DNA of 64,000 nucleotides from an endosymbiont of unidentified scaly snail isolate Monju (GCF_000801295.1 NZ_AP012978.1:186001-250000), one strand, 5' to 3'. Shown: positions 51,831 to 62,419, counted from the stretch's first letter. The notes: a model not told the origin generated them from the sequence alone. A program made the numbers and translations.

Positions 51831-52421
51831 ATGTTCAAGCCGCAGAATCGTATCGCCGAGCCCCGCTGGATCGACTGGACGCGCCTGCGTCCCGGCCTCG
51901 TGCCGCCCGGAAGTGGCCGCCCGGAAGTGGCCGCCTGGCTGCGTGATCCGGGGTCGCTGACGCGTGCCGTGGTGCAGGCCTGTGCCGGCGATTTCGGGGT
52001 GGTGGTGCAGCGTCAGGACTGGGCGCGCGCCCTGCCCAGCGAGCAGCGCTGGCTGGGGGCCTCGCCCGCCGAGCGCTGTCTGGTACGCGAGGTGAAGCTG
52101 CGTTGCGACGACACGCCCTGGGTGTTCGCGCGTACCCTGATTCCCGCCACCAGCCTGCGTGGTCCGGCGCGGCGCCTGGCGCGGCTGCGCAGCCGGCCGC
52201 TGGGTGCGGTGCTGTTCGCCGACCCGTGCACCCGGCGGCTGGGTGTGCAGCTGGCACGGCTGGATGCCCGCCATGCGCTGTATCATGCGGCCTGTTCGCA
52301 CCTGGACAAGGACCGTCTCCCGGCGGCCATCTGGGGGCGGCGCACCCGGTTCTCCTATGCGGGCAAGCCCTTGCTGGTGAACGAGATCTTCCTGCCGGCC
52401 ATCCCGGCACGCACGTCATGA
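51831..52421 (+). CDS. ubiC: Chorismate lyase
   Basis: UbiC makes 4-hydroxybenzoate from chorismate for ubiquinone. The 196 residues align with E. coli UbiC through [60 protein letters not shown] and the C-terminal [24 protein letters not shown] 14-base tandem duplication (51902-51915 and 51916-51929) lies in the N-terminal part. A possible earlier ATG at 51804 would add 9 residues. The stop overlaps ubiA by 4 bases. Confidence 0.88.
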   Translation: MFKPQNRIAEPRWIDWTRLRPGLVPPGSGRPEVAAWLRDPGSLTRAVVQACAGDFGVVVQRQDWARALPSEQRWLGASPAERCLVREVKLRCDDTPWVFARTLIPATSLRGPARRLARLRSRPLGAVLFADPCTRRLGVQLARLDARHALYHAACSHLDKDRLPAAIWGRRTRFSYAGKPLLVNEIFLPAIPARTS

Positions 52422-53326
52422 GCGAACAGTACCCGCGCATCGATGCCCTGGAACAGCAACGCCCGGCCTGGCAGCGGCGACTGCGCGCCTACTGGAAGCT
52501 GATCCGCGCCGATCGGCCGATCGGCATCTTCCTGTTGCTGTGGCCCGCGCTGTGGGCGTTGTGGATCGCGGGCGAGGGCAACCCGCCCTGGCAGGTGGCG
52601 CTGATCTTCGTGCTCGGCACTGTGCTGATGCGCTCGGCCGGCTGCGCCATCAACGACTACGCCGACCGCGATTTCGATGGCCACGTGGAGCGCACCGCCG
52701 GCCGCCCCCTGGCCACTGGCCTGATCCGCCCGCGCGAGGCACTGGCGGTGTTCGCGGTGCTGGCGCTGGCCGCCTTCGGGCTGGTGCTGTTCCTCAATCG
52801 GCTCACCGTGATGATCTCCTTCGTGGCGGTGACGCTGGCCGCGGTCTATCCGTTCATGAAGCGCTATACCCACCTGCCGCAACTGGTGCTGGGCATGGCC
52901 TTCGGTTGGGCGGTGCCCATGGCCTTCACCGCCCTGCATGGCACGGTGCCGCCATTTGCCTGGGAACTGTTCGCCGCCACCGTGATCTGGGCGCTGATCT
53001 ACGACACCGAGTACGCCATGGTCGATCGCGAGGACGACCTGAGGATCGGCATCAAGTCCAGCGCCATTCTGTTCGGTCGTCATGACCGGCTGATCATCGG
53101 CCTGCTGCAGTTGGCGATGCTGGCCCTGCTGTGGGATGTCGGCCGCCGCGCCGGGCTGGGCTGGGGCTGGTGGGGCGGCCTGCTGGCCGGCGCCGGCCTG
53201 TTCGCCTGGCAGCAGGTGCTGATCCGCCATCGCGAGCGGCAGGCTTGCTTTCGTGCCTTTCTCAACAACAATGCCTTCGGGCTGGTGTTGTTCCTCGGCC
53301 TGTTCCTCGACTACCTGTCGCGTTGA
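52418..53326 (+). CDS. ubiA: 4-hydroxybenzoate octaprenyltransferase
   Basis: UbiA attaches the polyprenyl chain to 4-hydroxybenzoate in the inner membrane. The 302 residues have about eight or nine membrane segments and both Asp-rich motifs, [15 protein letters not shown] and [12 protein letters not shown], which bind magnesium-diphosphate. It overlaps ubiC (ATGA) as in the E. coli ubiCA operon, and overlaps the next gene by one base. Confidence 0.96.
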   Translation: MSEQYPRIDALEQQRPAWQRRLRAYWKLIRADRPIGIFLLLWPALWALWIAGEGNPPWQVALIFVLGTVLMRSAGCAINDYADRDFDGHVERTAGRPLATGLIRPREALAVFAVLALAAFGLVLFLNRLTVMISFVAVTLAAVYPFMKRYTHLPQLVLGMAFGWAVPMAFTALHGTVPPFAWELFAATVIWALIYDTEYAMVDREDDLRIGIKSSAILFGRHDRLIIGLLQLAMLALLWDVGRRAGLGWGWWGGLLAGAGLFAWQQVLIRHRERQACFRAFLNNNAFGLVLFLGLFLDYLSR

Positions 53327-54795
53327 TGCGTCGTCTCGCTGTCCTGTTGTGGCTGCTGATCGCCGCTTTGTGGTGGGGCTGGGGCGCCCTGCATGCCCCG
53401 CCGGTCGCGCGCGTGCTGGCCGACGGCAGCCGCCTGGACTGGGGCCAATGCTGGTTCGACACGCCTTCCTGGCGGCCGGTGCACTGTGGCTGGCTGCGCC
53501 GACCGCGAGAAGGCATTGCCCTGCCGGTGGTCTACCTGCCGGCCTTCTTCTGGCAGCGACGGCAATCGCCGGTGCTGTACGTCTCCGGCGGGCCGGGTGG
53601 GGCCACCGGCCTGGACGACGAGGTGATGCCGGCCTGGCTGAACTGGCTGGACGAGGTCGACTGGGCGGCTGATGTGATCCTCTACGACCAGCGCGGGGTG
53701 GGGCGCAGCCGGCCGGCCGTCGACTGTCCGGAGGTGCGCGCCGAGCAGCGCGCGCTGCTCGACAGTCAGGCGCCGCAGGAACAGCAATACCGGCGCCTGC
53801 AAGACGCGCGTCGCGCCTGCCGCGACCGCCTGCTGGCCGAGGGGGTCGACCTGACCGCTTTCCACACCCCGGCGAACGCCGACGATGCGCTGGCGCTGGT
53901 CGGTGCCCTGGGGCTGTCGCGCTGGCGCCTGTACGGGGTCTCCTATGGCACCCGGGTGGCGCTGGAGATACTGCGCCGCGCCCCGACCGGGCTGGAGGCG
54001 GCGGTGCTCGATTCGGTCTATCCGCCACCGATGCACCCCGAGGCGCAGGATGCCTGGCTGCTGGCGCGCGCCCTGCACCTGGCGACCGTGGTGTGCGAGC
54101 GCCTGGGTTGCGAGGCGCCGGCCATGCGCCTGCGCGCCGATCTCGAGCAGGCCATGGCACGCCTGCGCAGCCGGCCGCTGCGGCTCACCCTGCGCGACCC
54201 GGCAGGCGGGGCGCCGCTGACCCTGTCGCTCGACGATGCCGACCTGGCCTGGCTGATCTTCGATGCCGAATACCAGTGGAGCGACCTGGAACGCCTGCCC
54301 GGCCTGCTCGCCGAACTGGCGGACGGTCGTGCGGGGCCGATCACCCGCGCGCTGGCGCAGGGCTCGCTGGAGGGCCTGCTGGGCGAAGGCATGAGCGAAG
54401 CGGTGGCCGATTCGGTAGACTGCTCGGACAATCCCCCGTTGTCCGCGGCGGCGTTCCGGCGCTCGCTGCGGCGCTACCCGGCGGTGGCGGCGATCAAGGC
54501 CCTGGACTGGCGTTACAGTCCCTGCCGCATCTGGCCGCGCGCGCCGGTGGCCACGGCCTTCGCACGCCCGGTGCACAGCCGGCTGCCGGTGCTGTTGCTT
54601 GCCGGCGAATTCGACCCGGTGACGCCGCCGCAATGGGCCGAGGCGGCGGCGCGTACCCTGTCGCGCGGCGAGGTGCTGATCTTTCTCGGCATCGGTCACG
54701 GGGTGCTCGACTCCGATGCCTGCGCGCTCGAGGTGGTGCGTGCGTTCTGGGCCTCGCCGGAGGCACCAGCGGTGCCCGTCTGTCTGGCACCGTGA
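53326..54795 (+). CDS. Alpha/beta hydrolase of the tripeptidyl-peptidase (TAP-like) type
   Basis: The 489 residues begin with a hydrophobic signal or anchor ([26 protein letters not shown]), so the enzyme probably acts outside the cytoplasm. Alpha/beta-hydrolase landmarks are the oxyanion GGPGGATG, DQRGVGRSRP, the nucleophile elbow YGVSYGTRVALE, Asp in LLAGEFDPVTPP and His in GIGHGVL. The lid plus TAP-like C-terminal domain indicate an exopeptidase of the SlpD/E or proline iminopeptidase group. The substrate is unknown. It overlaps ubiA by one base. Confidence 0.85.
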   Translation: MRRLAVLLWLLIAALWWGWGALHAPPVARVLADGSRLDWGQCWFDTPSWRPVHCGWLRRPREGIALPVVYLPAFFWQRRQSPVLYVSGGPGGATGLDDEVMPAWLNWLDEVDWAADVILYDQRGVGRSRPAVDCPEVRAEQRALLDSQAPQEQQYRRLQDARRACRDRLLAEGVDLTAFHTPANADDALALVGALGLSRWRLYGVSYGTRVALEILRRAPTGLEAAVLDSVYPPPMHPEAQDAWLLARALHLATVVCERLGCEAPAMRLRADLEQAMARLRSRPLRLTLRDPAGGAPLTLSLDDADLAWLIFDAEYQWSDLERLPGLLAELADGRAGPITRALAQGSLEGLLGEGMSEAVADSVDCSDNPPLSAAAFRRSLRRYPAVAAIKALDWRYSPCRIWPRAPVATAFARPVHSRLPVLLLAGEFDPVTPPQWAEAAARTLSRGEVLIFLGIGHGVLDSDACALEVVRAFWASPEAPAVPVCLAP

Positions 54796-54804
54796 CCGGC
54801 GCGC

Positions 54805-54833
54805 TTGATTTATCGGCGGCATGCCGGTAAAAC
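54805..54833 (+). promoter_or_regulatory. Candidate dksA promoter
   Basis: TTGATT (54805-54810), a 17-base spacer and TAAAAC (54828-54833) lie 39 bases before the dksA ATG. Each box matches consensus at 4 of 6 positions. Confidence 0.4.
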
Positions 54834-54871
54834 CCTGCGCCTTGGATCAATCACATCTGGAGTAGCGTCGC

Positions 54872-55291
54872 ATGGCCGTGGAGCTTCCACCCGACTATCG
54901 TCCGAGCCCCGACGAGGAATACATGAACCCCATGCAGCTGGAGTACTTCCGGCGCAAGCTGCTGGCCTGGCGGGACGAGCTGATGCAGGAGGCCCAGGAG
55001 ACGCTGGACAACCTGCGTGACGAGTCCTACCAGGATGTTGGCGACGAGGCGGACCGCGCCAGCCGCGAGAGCGAGCACGGTCTCGAGCTGCGCACCCGCG
55101 ACCGCTACCGCAAGCTGCTGCGCAAGATCGAGCAGGCGCTCGAGCGCATCGATGATGGTTCCTATGGCTACTGCGAGGACACCGGCGAGCCGATCGGCAT
55201 CAAGCGCCTCGAGGCGCGGCCCATCGCCACCCTGAGCATCGATGCCCAGGAACGCCGCGAGATGAAGGAAAAGGTGCTCGCCGACCGGTAG
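54872..55291 (+). CDS. dksA: DksA-type RNA polymerase-binding factor, cysteine-poor
   Basis: DksA enters the RNA polymerase secondary channel and potentiates ppGpp. The 139 residues have the coiled coil (FRRKLLAWRDELMQEAQETLDNLRDESYQDVGDEADRASRESE) with the acidic tip DEADRAS. A zinc-finger-like C-terminal region reads YCEDTGEPIGIKRLEARPIATLSIDAQERREMKEK. Only the first of the four zinc cysteines is kept (E. coli CESC...CIDC becomes CEDT...SIDA), as in zinc-independent DksA forms. The TAG stop is the first trinucleotide of repeat copy 3. Confidence 0.92.
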   Translation: MAVELPPDYRPSPDEEYMNPMQLEYFRRKLLAWRDELMQEAQETLDNLRDESYQDVGDEADRASRESEHGLELRTRDRYRKLLRKIEQALERIDDGSYGYCEDTGEPIGIKRLEARPIATLSIDAQERREMKEKVLADR

Positions 55292-55542
55292 CCCGAATAT
55301 TTCACCAGCCGAACAACGCTTCAGTCCATAAGATACTGATTGAACAGAAATGGCAATGAGGAAGGCCAGTCGTCGGTTGCGGTTTGTTCCCGGCGTTGTT
55401 CTATCCCGATTCCGGCGGTTTCTCGCTCACTGTGGCTTGGTTTTCACTCACGATAGCGCGGGCTATCGCTTTCGCTCCAAACCGGCACCACAGTGGCTGC
55501 GAATCCCGCCGGCTCTCGGGATGCTGGTGAATTTTCGGGCTA
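55289..55542. mobile_element. Stop-codon-associated repeat element, copy 3
   Basis: A 254-bp copy with left end TAGCCCGAATATTTCACC and right end GGTGAATTTTCGGGCTA, more diverged internally than copies 1 and 2 but sharing ATCCCGATTCCGGCGG, TTTCGCTCCAAACC and CCGCCGGCTCTCGGGATG. The left TAG (55289-55291) is the stop codon of dksA. The bases from 55543 to 55629, up to the comF stop, hold no gene or clear terminator. Confidence 0.72.
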
Positions 55543-55629
55543 GCCTGGAAAACGGCTTTCATCCCCTACCGCCACGCGAGGGGGAAGCCCTGTGTATCCC
55601 TTCAGACCTTCCCGCGCGCGGGGGATTGA

Positions 55630-56349
55630 TCAGACGTTCCTCGAGTGTGGTGGCGGGGTGCGTGCCACCGCCCAGATCTCTACCCATTCCGCCCCTGCGC
55701 GCTTGAGCGCCACCGCGGCCGCGCGCGCCGTGGCCCCGGTGGTCATGACATCGTCGATCAGTGCCACCCGTGCCGGTGGTGTGCTGCCCTGCCAGGCGAA
55801 GGCCCCGCGCAGGTTGCGCAGGCGCTCGCGGCGTGAACTGGTGTGCTGGGTTGGCGCGGTGCGTATGCGCTGCAGCGAGTGGCTGTCCCAGGGGGTGTCA
55901 TGTGCCCCGGCCACGACCCGGCACAGTTCCGCGGCCTGATTGAAGCCACGCTCGCGCAGGCGCGCCGGGTGCAGGGGGACCGGGAACAGGCAATCGACGG
56001 TCCGCCCCGCCACCGCGTTCGCCAGCAGTTGGCCCAGCAGTGTGCCTGCCGCGAGATCGTGCCGGAACTTGAGCGCGCCGATCAGGCGGTCGATGGGCGG
56101 GGCATAGCGAAAGGGCATCAGCGCCTGGTCGAAGGGCGGCGGGTCGGCCAGGCAGGTGCCGCACAATGTGCCTTCTTCGGCGCTCGCCAGCGGCAGGCCG
56201 CAGTGTGTACAGGCGGCACCCAGCCAGGGCAGGTCGCGCGCGCAGGCCGGGCACAGGGCGGCAACGGCCGTTGCCGGCGCCTGGCACAGGTGGCAACGGG
56301 GGGCGGGCAGCAGGTTCTGGACAATCCTTGTCCACATGTCGACTTCCAT
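55630..56349 (-). CDS. comF: ComF family amidophosphoribosyltransferase-like protein
   Basis: ComF-type proteins take part in DNA uptake and recombination in competent bacteria. The 239 residues have N-terminal zinc-ribbon cysteines (CHLCQ...CPAC, CTHCG...CGTC) and a PRTase domain with the PRPP-binding motif VALIDDVMTTGATARAAAVALKRAG. The start is uncertain. ATG at 56349 gives MEVDMWTRIVQ; ATG at 56337 gives MWTRIVQ with GGAAG at better spacing. It is divergent from the biotin operon and shares its promoter region. Confidence 0.88.
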   Translation of the reverse strand: MEVDMWTRIVQNLLPAPRCHLCQAPATAVAALCPACARDLPWLGAACTHCGLPLASAEEGTLCGTCLADPPPFDQALMPFRYAPPIDRLIGALKFRHDLAAGTLLGQLLANAVAGRTVDCLFPVPLHPARLRERGFNQAAELCRVVAGAHDTPWDSHSLQRIRTAPTQHTSSRRERLRNLRGAFAWQGSTPPARVALIDDVMTTGATARAAAVALKRAGAEWVEIWAVARTPPPHSRNV

Positions 56350-56367
56350 GGGCTTCCCAGGTTGACA
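56337..56367. promoter_or_regulatory. birA operator (candidate): Possible BirA-like operator
   Basis: TGTCGAC (56337-56343) and GTTGACA (56361-56367) form an inverted repeat (6 of 7) with a 17-base spacer. The known BirA consensus is TGTtAAC-N14/15/16-GTTaACA. The right half overlaps the -35 box of the bio promoter, and the left half overlaps the comF start. The spacer is one base longer than the known range, so this is tentative. Confidence 0.35.
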
Positions 56368-56390
56368 AGGGCGCAGGCGGGGCCAAGAAT
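56362..56390 (+). promoter_or_regulatory. Biotin operon promoter
   Basis: A perfect -35 box TTGACA (56362-56367) is followed after 17 bases by AAGAAT (56385-56390, 4 of 6). It lies 35 bases before the first gene of the bio operon. Confidence 0.55.
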
Positions 56391-56425
56391 GCCCGGCTGA
56401 TCCCTTGCATCCGGAGTCTCGACCC

Positions 56426-56848
56426 ATGGATCCCGACCGTCAAGACGGCGCGCGCGTCATCAAGGCCGCGTCTTCCCGCTTTGCCGCCATGCAGATGGAT
56501 ATCGGCAACATTGTCAGCATGTTGCTGCCGCCCCTGCCGCTGCTGTGGTTCGGTGCCTCCATGCTGGTGTATGCCATGCACCGTCACCACCCCGATCCCC
56601 GGGTCGGCGAGTACACTCGCTGGGCGGGCTATCGCTTCTACGCGGTGATGGGCCTGATCATCCCGGTCGGTACCTTCTTTCCGGGGGATGCCAAGATCGC
56701 CTGGCTGGTCGCCTGGATCGTGGGCATCCTCGTCATCGTGCCCTGGTCGGCCTGGTCCATCCTGCGCGCGCGCCGCGAGGACTGGCACGACATCGTGCTC
56801 CCACCGCCCGAAGAAGACGCAGCCGAGGAGGTGCCCGAACATGTCTGA
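56426..56848 (+). CDS. Unknown small membrane protein, first gene of the bio operon
   Basis: The 140-residue product starts [85 protein letters not shown]. It has three likely membrane segments (about 34-52, 72-90 and 96-118) and an acidic C-terminal tail ([15 protein letters not shown]). No family was recognised. CGGAG lies 9 bases before the ATG. An in-frame ATG at 56405 is also possible. Its last 8 bases overlap the bioB start, so it is expressed with the biotin genes. Whether it acts in biotin synthesis or transport is not known. Confidence 0.7.
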   Translation: MDPDRQDGARVIKAASSRFAAMQMDIGNIVSMLLPPLPLLWFGASMLVYAMHRHHPDPRVGEYTRWAGYRFYAVMGLIIPVGTFFPGDAKIAWLVAWIVGILVIVPWSAWSILRARREDWHDIVLPPPEEDAAEEVPEHV

Positions 56849-57830
56849 GTCTGTCATCCGCCACGACTGGCAACTGGACGAGATCGAGGCGCTGTTCGCG
56901 CTGCCGTTCAACGACCTGCTGTTCCGCGCCCAGCAGGTGCACCGCCAGCACTTCGATCCCAACGAGGTGCAGGTGAGCACCCTGCTGTCGATCAAGACGG
57001 GCGCCTGTCCGGAGGACTGCGGCTACTGCTCGCAGAGTGCGCGCCACGACACCGGCCTGGAGCGCGAGCGCCTGCTGCCGCTCGAGGAAGTGGTGGCCGC
57101 GGCGAAGGCAGCGCGCGAGAAGGGGGCGACCCGCTTCTGCATGGGCGCGGCCTGGCGCAATCCCACCGACCGGAATCTCGAGCGGGTGATCGAGATGATC
57201 CAGGCGGTGCGTGCGCTGGGCATGGAGACCTGCGTCACCCTGGGCATGCTCAGTGCAGAGCAGGCGGCACGCCTGCGCGAGGCCGGGCTGGACTACTACA
57301 ATCACAATCTCGACACCTCGCCGGAGTTCTACGGCAACGTGATTACCACCCGCACTTTCGAGGATCGCATCGAGACCCTGAAGCACGTGCGCGAGGCGGG
57401 TATCAATGTCTGCGCCGGCGGCATCCTCGGCATGGGCGAGGCCCCGCGTGACCGCGCGCGCATGCTGCAGGAGCTGGCCAACCTGTCCGAGCACCCGCAG
57501 TCGGTGCCGATCAACATGCTGGTGCAGGTCGAGGGCACGCCGCTGTTCGGCGTGGACGGCATCGACCCGCTGGACTTCGTACGCAACATTGCGGTGGCGC
57601 GCATCCTGATGCCCAGGTCGCATGTGCGGCTCTCGGCCGGGCGCACTGACATGAGCGACGAGCTGCAGGCCCTGTGTTTCCTGGCCGGGGCCAACTCCAT
57701 CTTCTACGGCGAGCGTCTGCTGACCACCGACAACCCCGACGCCGACCACGACCACCGCCTGTTCGAACGCCTGGGACTCCGCGCGCAGGCAGCGCCGGCG
57801 GACGAGCAGAAGGTTTGCTGCGGCGCCTGA
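56841..57830 (+). CDS. bioB: Biotin synthase
   Basis: BioB inserts sulfur into dethiobiotin. The 329 residues carry the radical SAM motif [11 protein letters not shown] (Cys56, Cys60, Cys63). They also have [40 protein letters not shown] and the [2Fe-2S]-ligand arginine region RLSAGRTDM. The ATG follows GAGGAGGTG at 7 bases and lies inside the end of the membrane-protein gene. Confidence 0.97.
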   Translation: MSESVIRHDWQLDEIEALFALPFNDLLFRAQQVHRQHFDPNEVQVSTLLSIKTGACPEDCGYCSQSARHDTGLERERLLPLEEVVAAAKAAREKGATRFCMGAAWRNPTDRNLERVIEMIQAVRALGMETCVTLGMLSAEQAARLREAGLDYYNHNLDTSPEFYGNVITTRTFEDRIETLKHVREAGINVCAGGILGMGEAPRDRARMLQELANLSEHPQSVPINMLVQVEGTPLFGVDGIDPLDFVRNIAVARILMPRSHVRLSAGRTDMSDELQALCFLAGANSIFYGERLLTTDNPDADHDHRLFERLGLRAQAAPADEQKVCCGA

Positions 57831-57834
57831 TCCC

Positions 57835-59001
57835 ATGCACCCGTTCGAGGGACTGGCCGAGGCGCTGGCCGAACGCGAGGCCGCCGGCCTGTACCGCCGC
57901 CGCCGCGTGATCGAGGGTGCGCAGGGTCCGCGCTTGCACGTGCACGGGCGCGAGCTGTTGGCCTTCTGCAGCAACGACTACCTGGGCCTGGCGGGCGACC
58001 CGCGCCTGGCCGAGGCGCTGGCCCGCGGGGCACGCGAGATGGGCACCGGCAGCGGGGCAGCGCACCTGGTCAGCGGACATCACCGCGCCCATCACGCGCT
58101 GGAGGAAGAACTGGCCGCCTTCGTGGGTGCCGAGCGCGCGCTGCTGTTCTCCACCGGCTACATGGCCAATCTCGGGGTGATCCCGGCCCTGCTCGGGCGC
58201 GGTGACACCGTCATCGAGGACCGCCTCAACCATGCCTCGCTGATCGACGGGGCGCGCCTGAGCGGGGCGCGCCTGCGGCGCTGGCCGCATGGTGATCTCG
58301 CGGGTCTGCAACGTCAGCTCGGGCACGCCTCGGGAAGGGTCCTGGTAGCGGTGGACGCGGTGTTCAGCATGGACGGCGACCGCGCCCCGCTGGGCGAGCT
58401 GGCACGGCTGGTCGCGCAGCACGAGGCGGCGCTGATGATCGACGATGCCCATGGCTTCGGGGTGCTCGGCCCGCTGGGACGGGGGAGTCTGGCCGCGGCC
58501 GGGCTGGGCTTCGATGCGGTACCGCTCTACATGGCCACTCTGGGAAAGGCGCTCGGCGTGGCCGGGGCCTTCGTGGCGGGCAGCGAGCTGCTGGTCGAGA
58601 CCCTGATCCAGCGTGCCCGTCCCTATGTTTATACGACTGCCATGCCGCCGGCGCTGGCCGAGGCGACCCGCGCCGCCCTGCGCATCGCCGCCGAGGAGGA
58701 CTGGCGGCGCGAGCGCCTGCGCGCGCTGACCGAGCGTTTCCGGCGCGAGGCGGCGGGGCTGGGGCTGTGCCTGGCAGACTCGGATACTCCCATCCAGCCG
58801 CTGTTGCTGGGCGATGCCGCCACCGCTCTGCGCTGGAGCGAGGCGCTGGCCATGCGCGGCATCCTGGTGCCGGCGATTCGTCCGCCCACCGTGCCCGAGG
58901 GCAGCGCCCGGCTGCGCATCACCTTCTCGGCCGCGCACGAAGAGGCCGATCTGGATCACCTGCTCGAGGCGCTGGATTCGGTGCGCCGGGAGGCGGCATG
59001 A
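57835..59001 (+). CDS. bioF: 8-amino-7-oxononanoate synthase
   Basis: BioF condenses pimeloyl-thioester with alanine. The 388 residues show the PLP lysine in ATLGKALGVAGAF (Lys238), the DDAHGFGVLGPLGRGS aspartate site and FCSNDYLGLAGDPRL near the start. It begins 4 bases after bioB and overlaps bioH by 4 bases (ATGA). Confidence 0.96.
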   Translation: MHPFEGLAEALAEREAAGLYRRRRVIEGAQGPRLHVHGRELLAFCSNDYLGLAGDPRLAEALARGAREMGTGSGAAHLVSGHHRAHHALEEELAAFVGAERALLFSTGYMANLGVIPALLGRGDTVIEDRLNHASLIDGARLSGARLRRWPHGDLAGLQRQLGHASGRVLVAVDAVFSMDGDRAPLGELARLVAQHEAALMIDDAHGFGVLGPLGRGSLAAAGLGFDAVPLYMATLGKALGVAGAFVAGSELLVETLIQRARPYVYTTAMPPALAEATRAALRIAAEEDWRRERLRALTERFRREAAGLGLCLADSDTPIQPLLLGDAATALRWSEALAMRGILVPAIRPPTVPEGSARLRITFSAAHEEADLDHLLEALDSVRREAA

Positions 59002-59745
59002 GGCTCTGGCATGTCACCGAGGGCGGTGGTCCGCCGCTGCTGTTGCTGCACGGCTGGGGACTGCACGCCGGGGTCTGGGAGCCGCTGCTGCCGGCGCTTT
59101 ACGAGCGTTTCGCGATCACTCGAATCGAGCTGCCAGGACACGGCGAGAGCGCGCCGCCGGCCAGCGCGCGCCTGGCCGACTGGGCCGAGGCGGTGCTGGC
59201 GGTGGCACCGCCGCGGGCGCACTGGCTGGGCTGGTCGCTGGGTGGGCTGGTGGCACAGCAGGCGGCGCTGCTCGCGCCCGAACGCATCGAGCGCCTGTCG
59301 CTGGTGGCCAGCACGCCGCGTTTCGTGCAGGACGCCGACTGGGCCTGTGCCATGCCGCGCGCCACTTTCGAGCAGTTCGCCGCCGCTCTGGGCGACGACA
59401 TGCCGGGCACCCTGCGGCGCTTCCTGGCATTGCAGGTGCGTGGCGCGGAGCACGCGCGCGACACCCTGCGCACGCTGGACGCCGCGCTGGCGCGCCGCCC
59501 GGCCGCAGTCCCTGCCGGGCTGGAGGCCGGACTCGCCCTGTTGCTCGAGAGCGACCTGCGCGCCGACTGGGCACGCCTGTCGGCCCCGCTGCGGCTGTTG
59601 CTGGGGCAGCGCGACACCCTGGTGCCGGCGGCGCTGGCCGAGGCCGTGCCGGCGCTGCGCGGCGACGCGAGCGTGCGGGTGCTGGCCGGTGCCGGGCATG
59701 CGCCCTTCCTGTCGCACCAGGCAGCCTTCCTGGAGTGGCTGGCCG

Positions 59746-59753
<8 letters not shown>
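58998..59753 (+). CDS. bioH: Pimeloyl-[ACP] methyl ester esterase
   Basis: BioH removes the methyl group that BioC adds, releasing pimeloyl-ACP. The 251-residue alpha/beta hydrolase has LLLLHGWGLHAGVW, the nucleophile Ser80 in GWSLGG, Asp in GQRDTLVP and His in GAGHAPF. The ATG at 58998 gives MRLWHVTEGGGPPLLLLHG. It overlaps bioF by 4 bases and bioC by 8 bases. Placement between bioF and bioC supports the BioH assignment over other esterases. Confidence 0.93.
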
Positions 59754-61277
<1,524 letters not shown>

Positions 61278-61303
61278 CATTTTCCCCGTGCGTGGGTGCA
61301 GTC

Positions 61304-61930
61304 ATGGCCCGGCGGACACGTGAGGAGATCGAACAGCAGATCGTCGAGGGCCTGGCGGGCCCCGGCTGGGTAGTGATCGACGACTTCCTGGAACCCGACC
61401 TGTGGCGTGCGCTGGCGCGTGGTGCCTGGCATGCCGAGGGCGGTGGCGGCTTTCGTGCGGCCGGCATCGGCCGGGAAGGGCGGCTTGCCGCGGCAGTGCG
61501 TGGCGACCGCATCCGCTGGCTGGAGAGCCGCCCCGCCGAGCGTCACGAGCGGTGTTTTCTGCAGCGCGTCGAGTCGCTGCGCCTCGCGATCAATCGCCGG
61601 CTCTGGTTCGGCCTGCTCGATTTCGAAACGCATTACGCCCTGTATCCGCCGGGTGCGGCCTATGCCCGGCACCTGGATCGTCCGGCGGGCCGGCCGGAGC
61701 GCACGGTGACCCTCATCTGCTACCTGAACGAGGACTGGCGCGAAGGCGAGGGCGGCGCCTTGCGGCTGTACCTGGCCGATGGCGGGCATCGGGACCTGTT
61801 GCCGCTGGGTGGCCGTGCCGTGGTGTTCCTGAGCGAGTGCTTCGAGCACGAGGTACTGCCCGCGAACCGGCCCCGCCTGGCGCTCACCGGCTGGTACCGG
61901 CAGCGGGTGCATGGGAATGTCATGGTTTGA
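61304..61930 (+). CDS. 2-oxoglutarate/Fe(II)-dependent oxygenase
   Basis: The 208-residue protein has a prolyl-4-hydroxylase-like double-stranded beta-helix. The iron ligands are visible as HLD in AYARHLDRPAG and the distal His in SECFEHEVLP. A probable 2-oxoglutarate-binding Arg lies in RLALTGWYRQR. The strands ERTVTLICYLNEDW and GGALRLYLADG match the PiuC/YbiX-like group. The substrate is unknown. It follows bioD after 26 bases, so it may be co-transcribed with the biotin genes. Confidence 0.82.
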   Translation: MARRTREEIEQQIVEGLAGPGWVVIDDFLEPDLWRALARGAWHAEGGGGFRAAGIGREGRLAAAVRGDRIRWLESRPAERHERCFLQRVESLRLAINRRLWFGLLDFETHYALYPPGAAYARHLDRPAGRPERTVTLICYLNEDWREGEGGALRLYLADGGHRDLLPLGGRAVVFLSECFEHEVLPANRPRLALTGWYRQRVHGNVMV

Positions 61931-62140
61931 GTGGCGGTGGGGGAAGGTGCCGCGTGTGTCTTGCATGACGGAACCTCGGCACAAGTCATGAAACCTGATC
62001 TCACCACCGAAATGCGTGCTCTACGCAGTCTGTCTTCGCAGTAGCAGGCTATTCCATGCCATTGGCGCCTTGAACCGACGCAAATCGGTTGGTGATCTCG
62101 TCGCTCGATGCCGGTTTGGAAGTCCCCGAGGAAAGGGAGT

Positions 62141-62221
62141 GGAATATCATAATGTTTGAATATTAAATATTTGATTGACTTTTTATAAAAAATACTTGTG
62201 CCGTTTCATTAATAAATTAAC
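62141..62221. other. AT-rich island in a 489-base gene-free gap
   Basis: The gap 61931-62419 between the oxygenase gene and the DUF2244 gene contains no gene I can support. Its centre is strikingly AT-rich (TATTAAATATTTGATTGAC, then TTTTTATAAAAAATAC) in an otherwise GC-rich window. It contains TTGACT and TATAAA words but not in a good -35/-10 arrangement. A 6-bp hairpin (62306-62320) lies downstream. It is a likely regulatory region for the cytochrome oxidase genes, by position only. Confidence 0.4.
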
Positions 62222-62419
62222 TTGCCCTCCTGTTCCGGTCTCTATAGGCTGCATGCTCGAACCCAGACCGGTTTCTGGTTGGTCCTCTCTTCGAAGCTGT
62301 ATTGAAGGCCGCTCCGGCCTGGCAGTAACACCAATTAAATAAGTACAACCGTCGGTAGTTCCGTCTGTGGCGTGTGGCGGACCGATGGCATCAGTCATAA
62401 CAGGGTGAGATACAGCTTC

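Noticed and set aside
51902-51929. ubiC as a frameshifted pseudogene because of the 14-base tandem duplication
   Set aside because: The present frame runs uninterrupted through all conserved UbiC blocks downstream, and the upstream codons are compatible with the family, so the gene is taken as intact.
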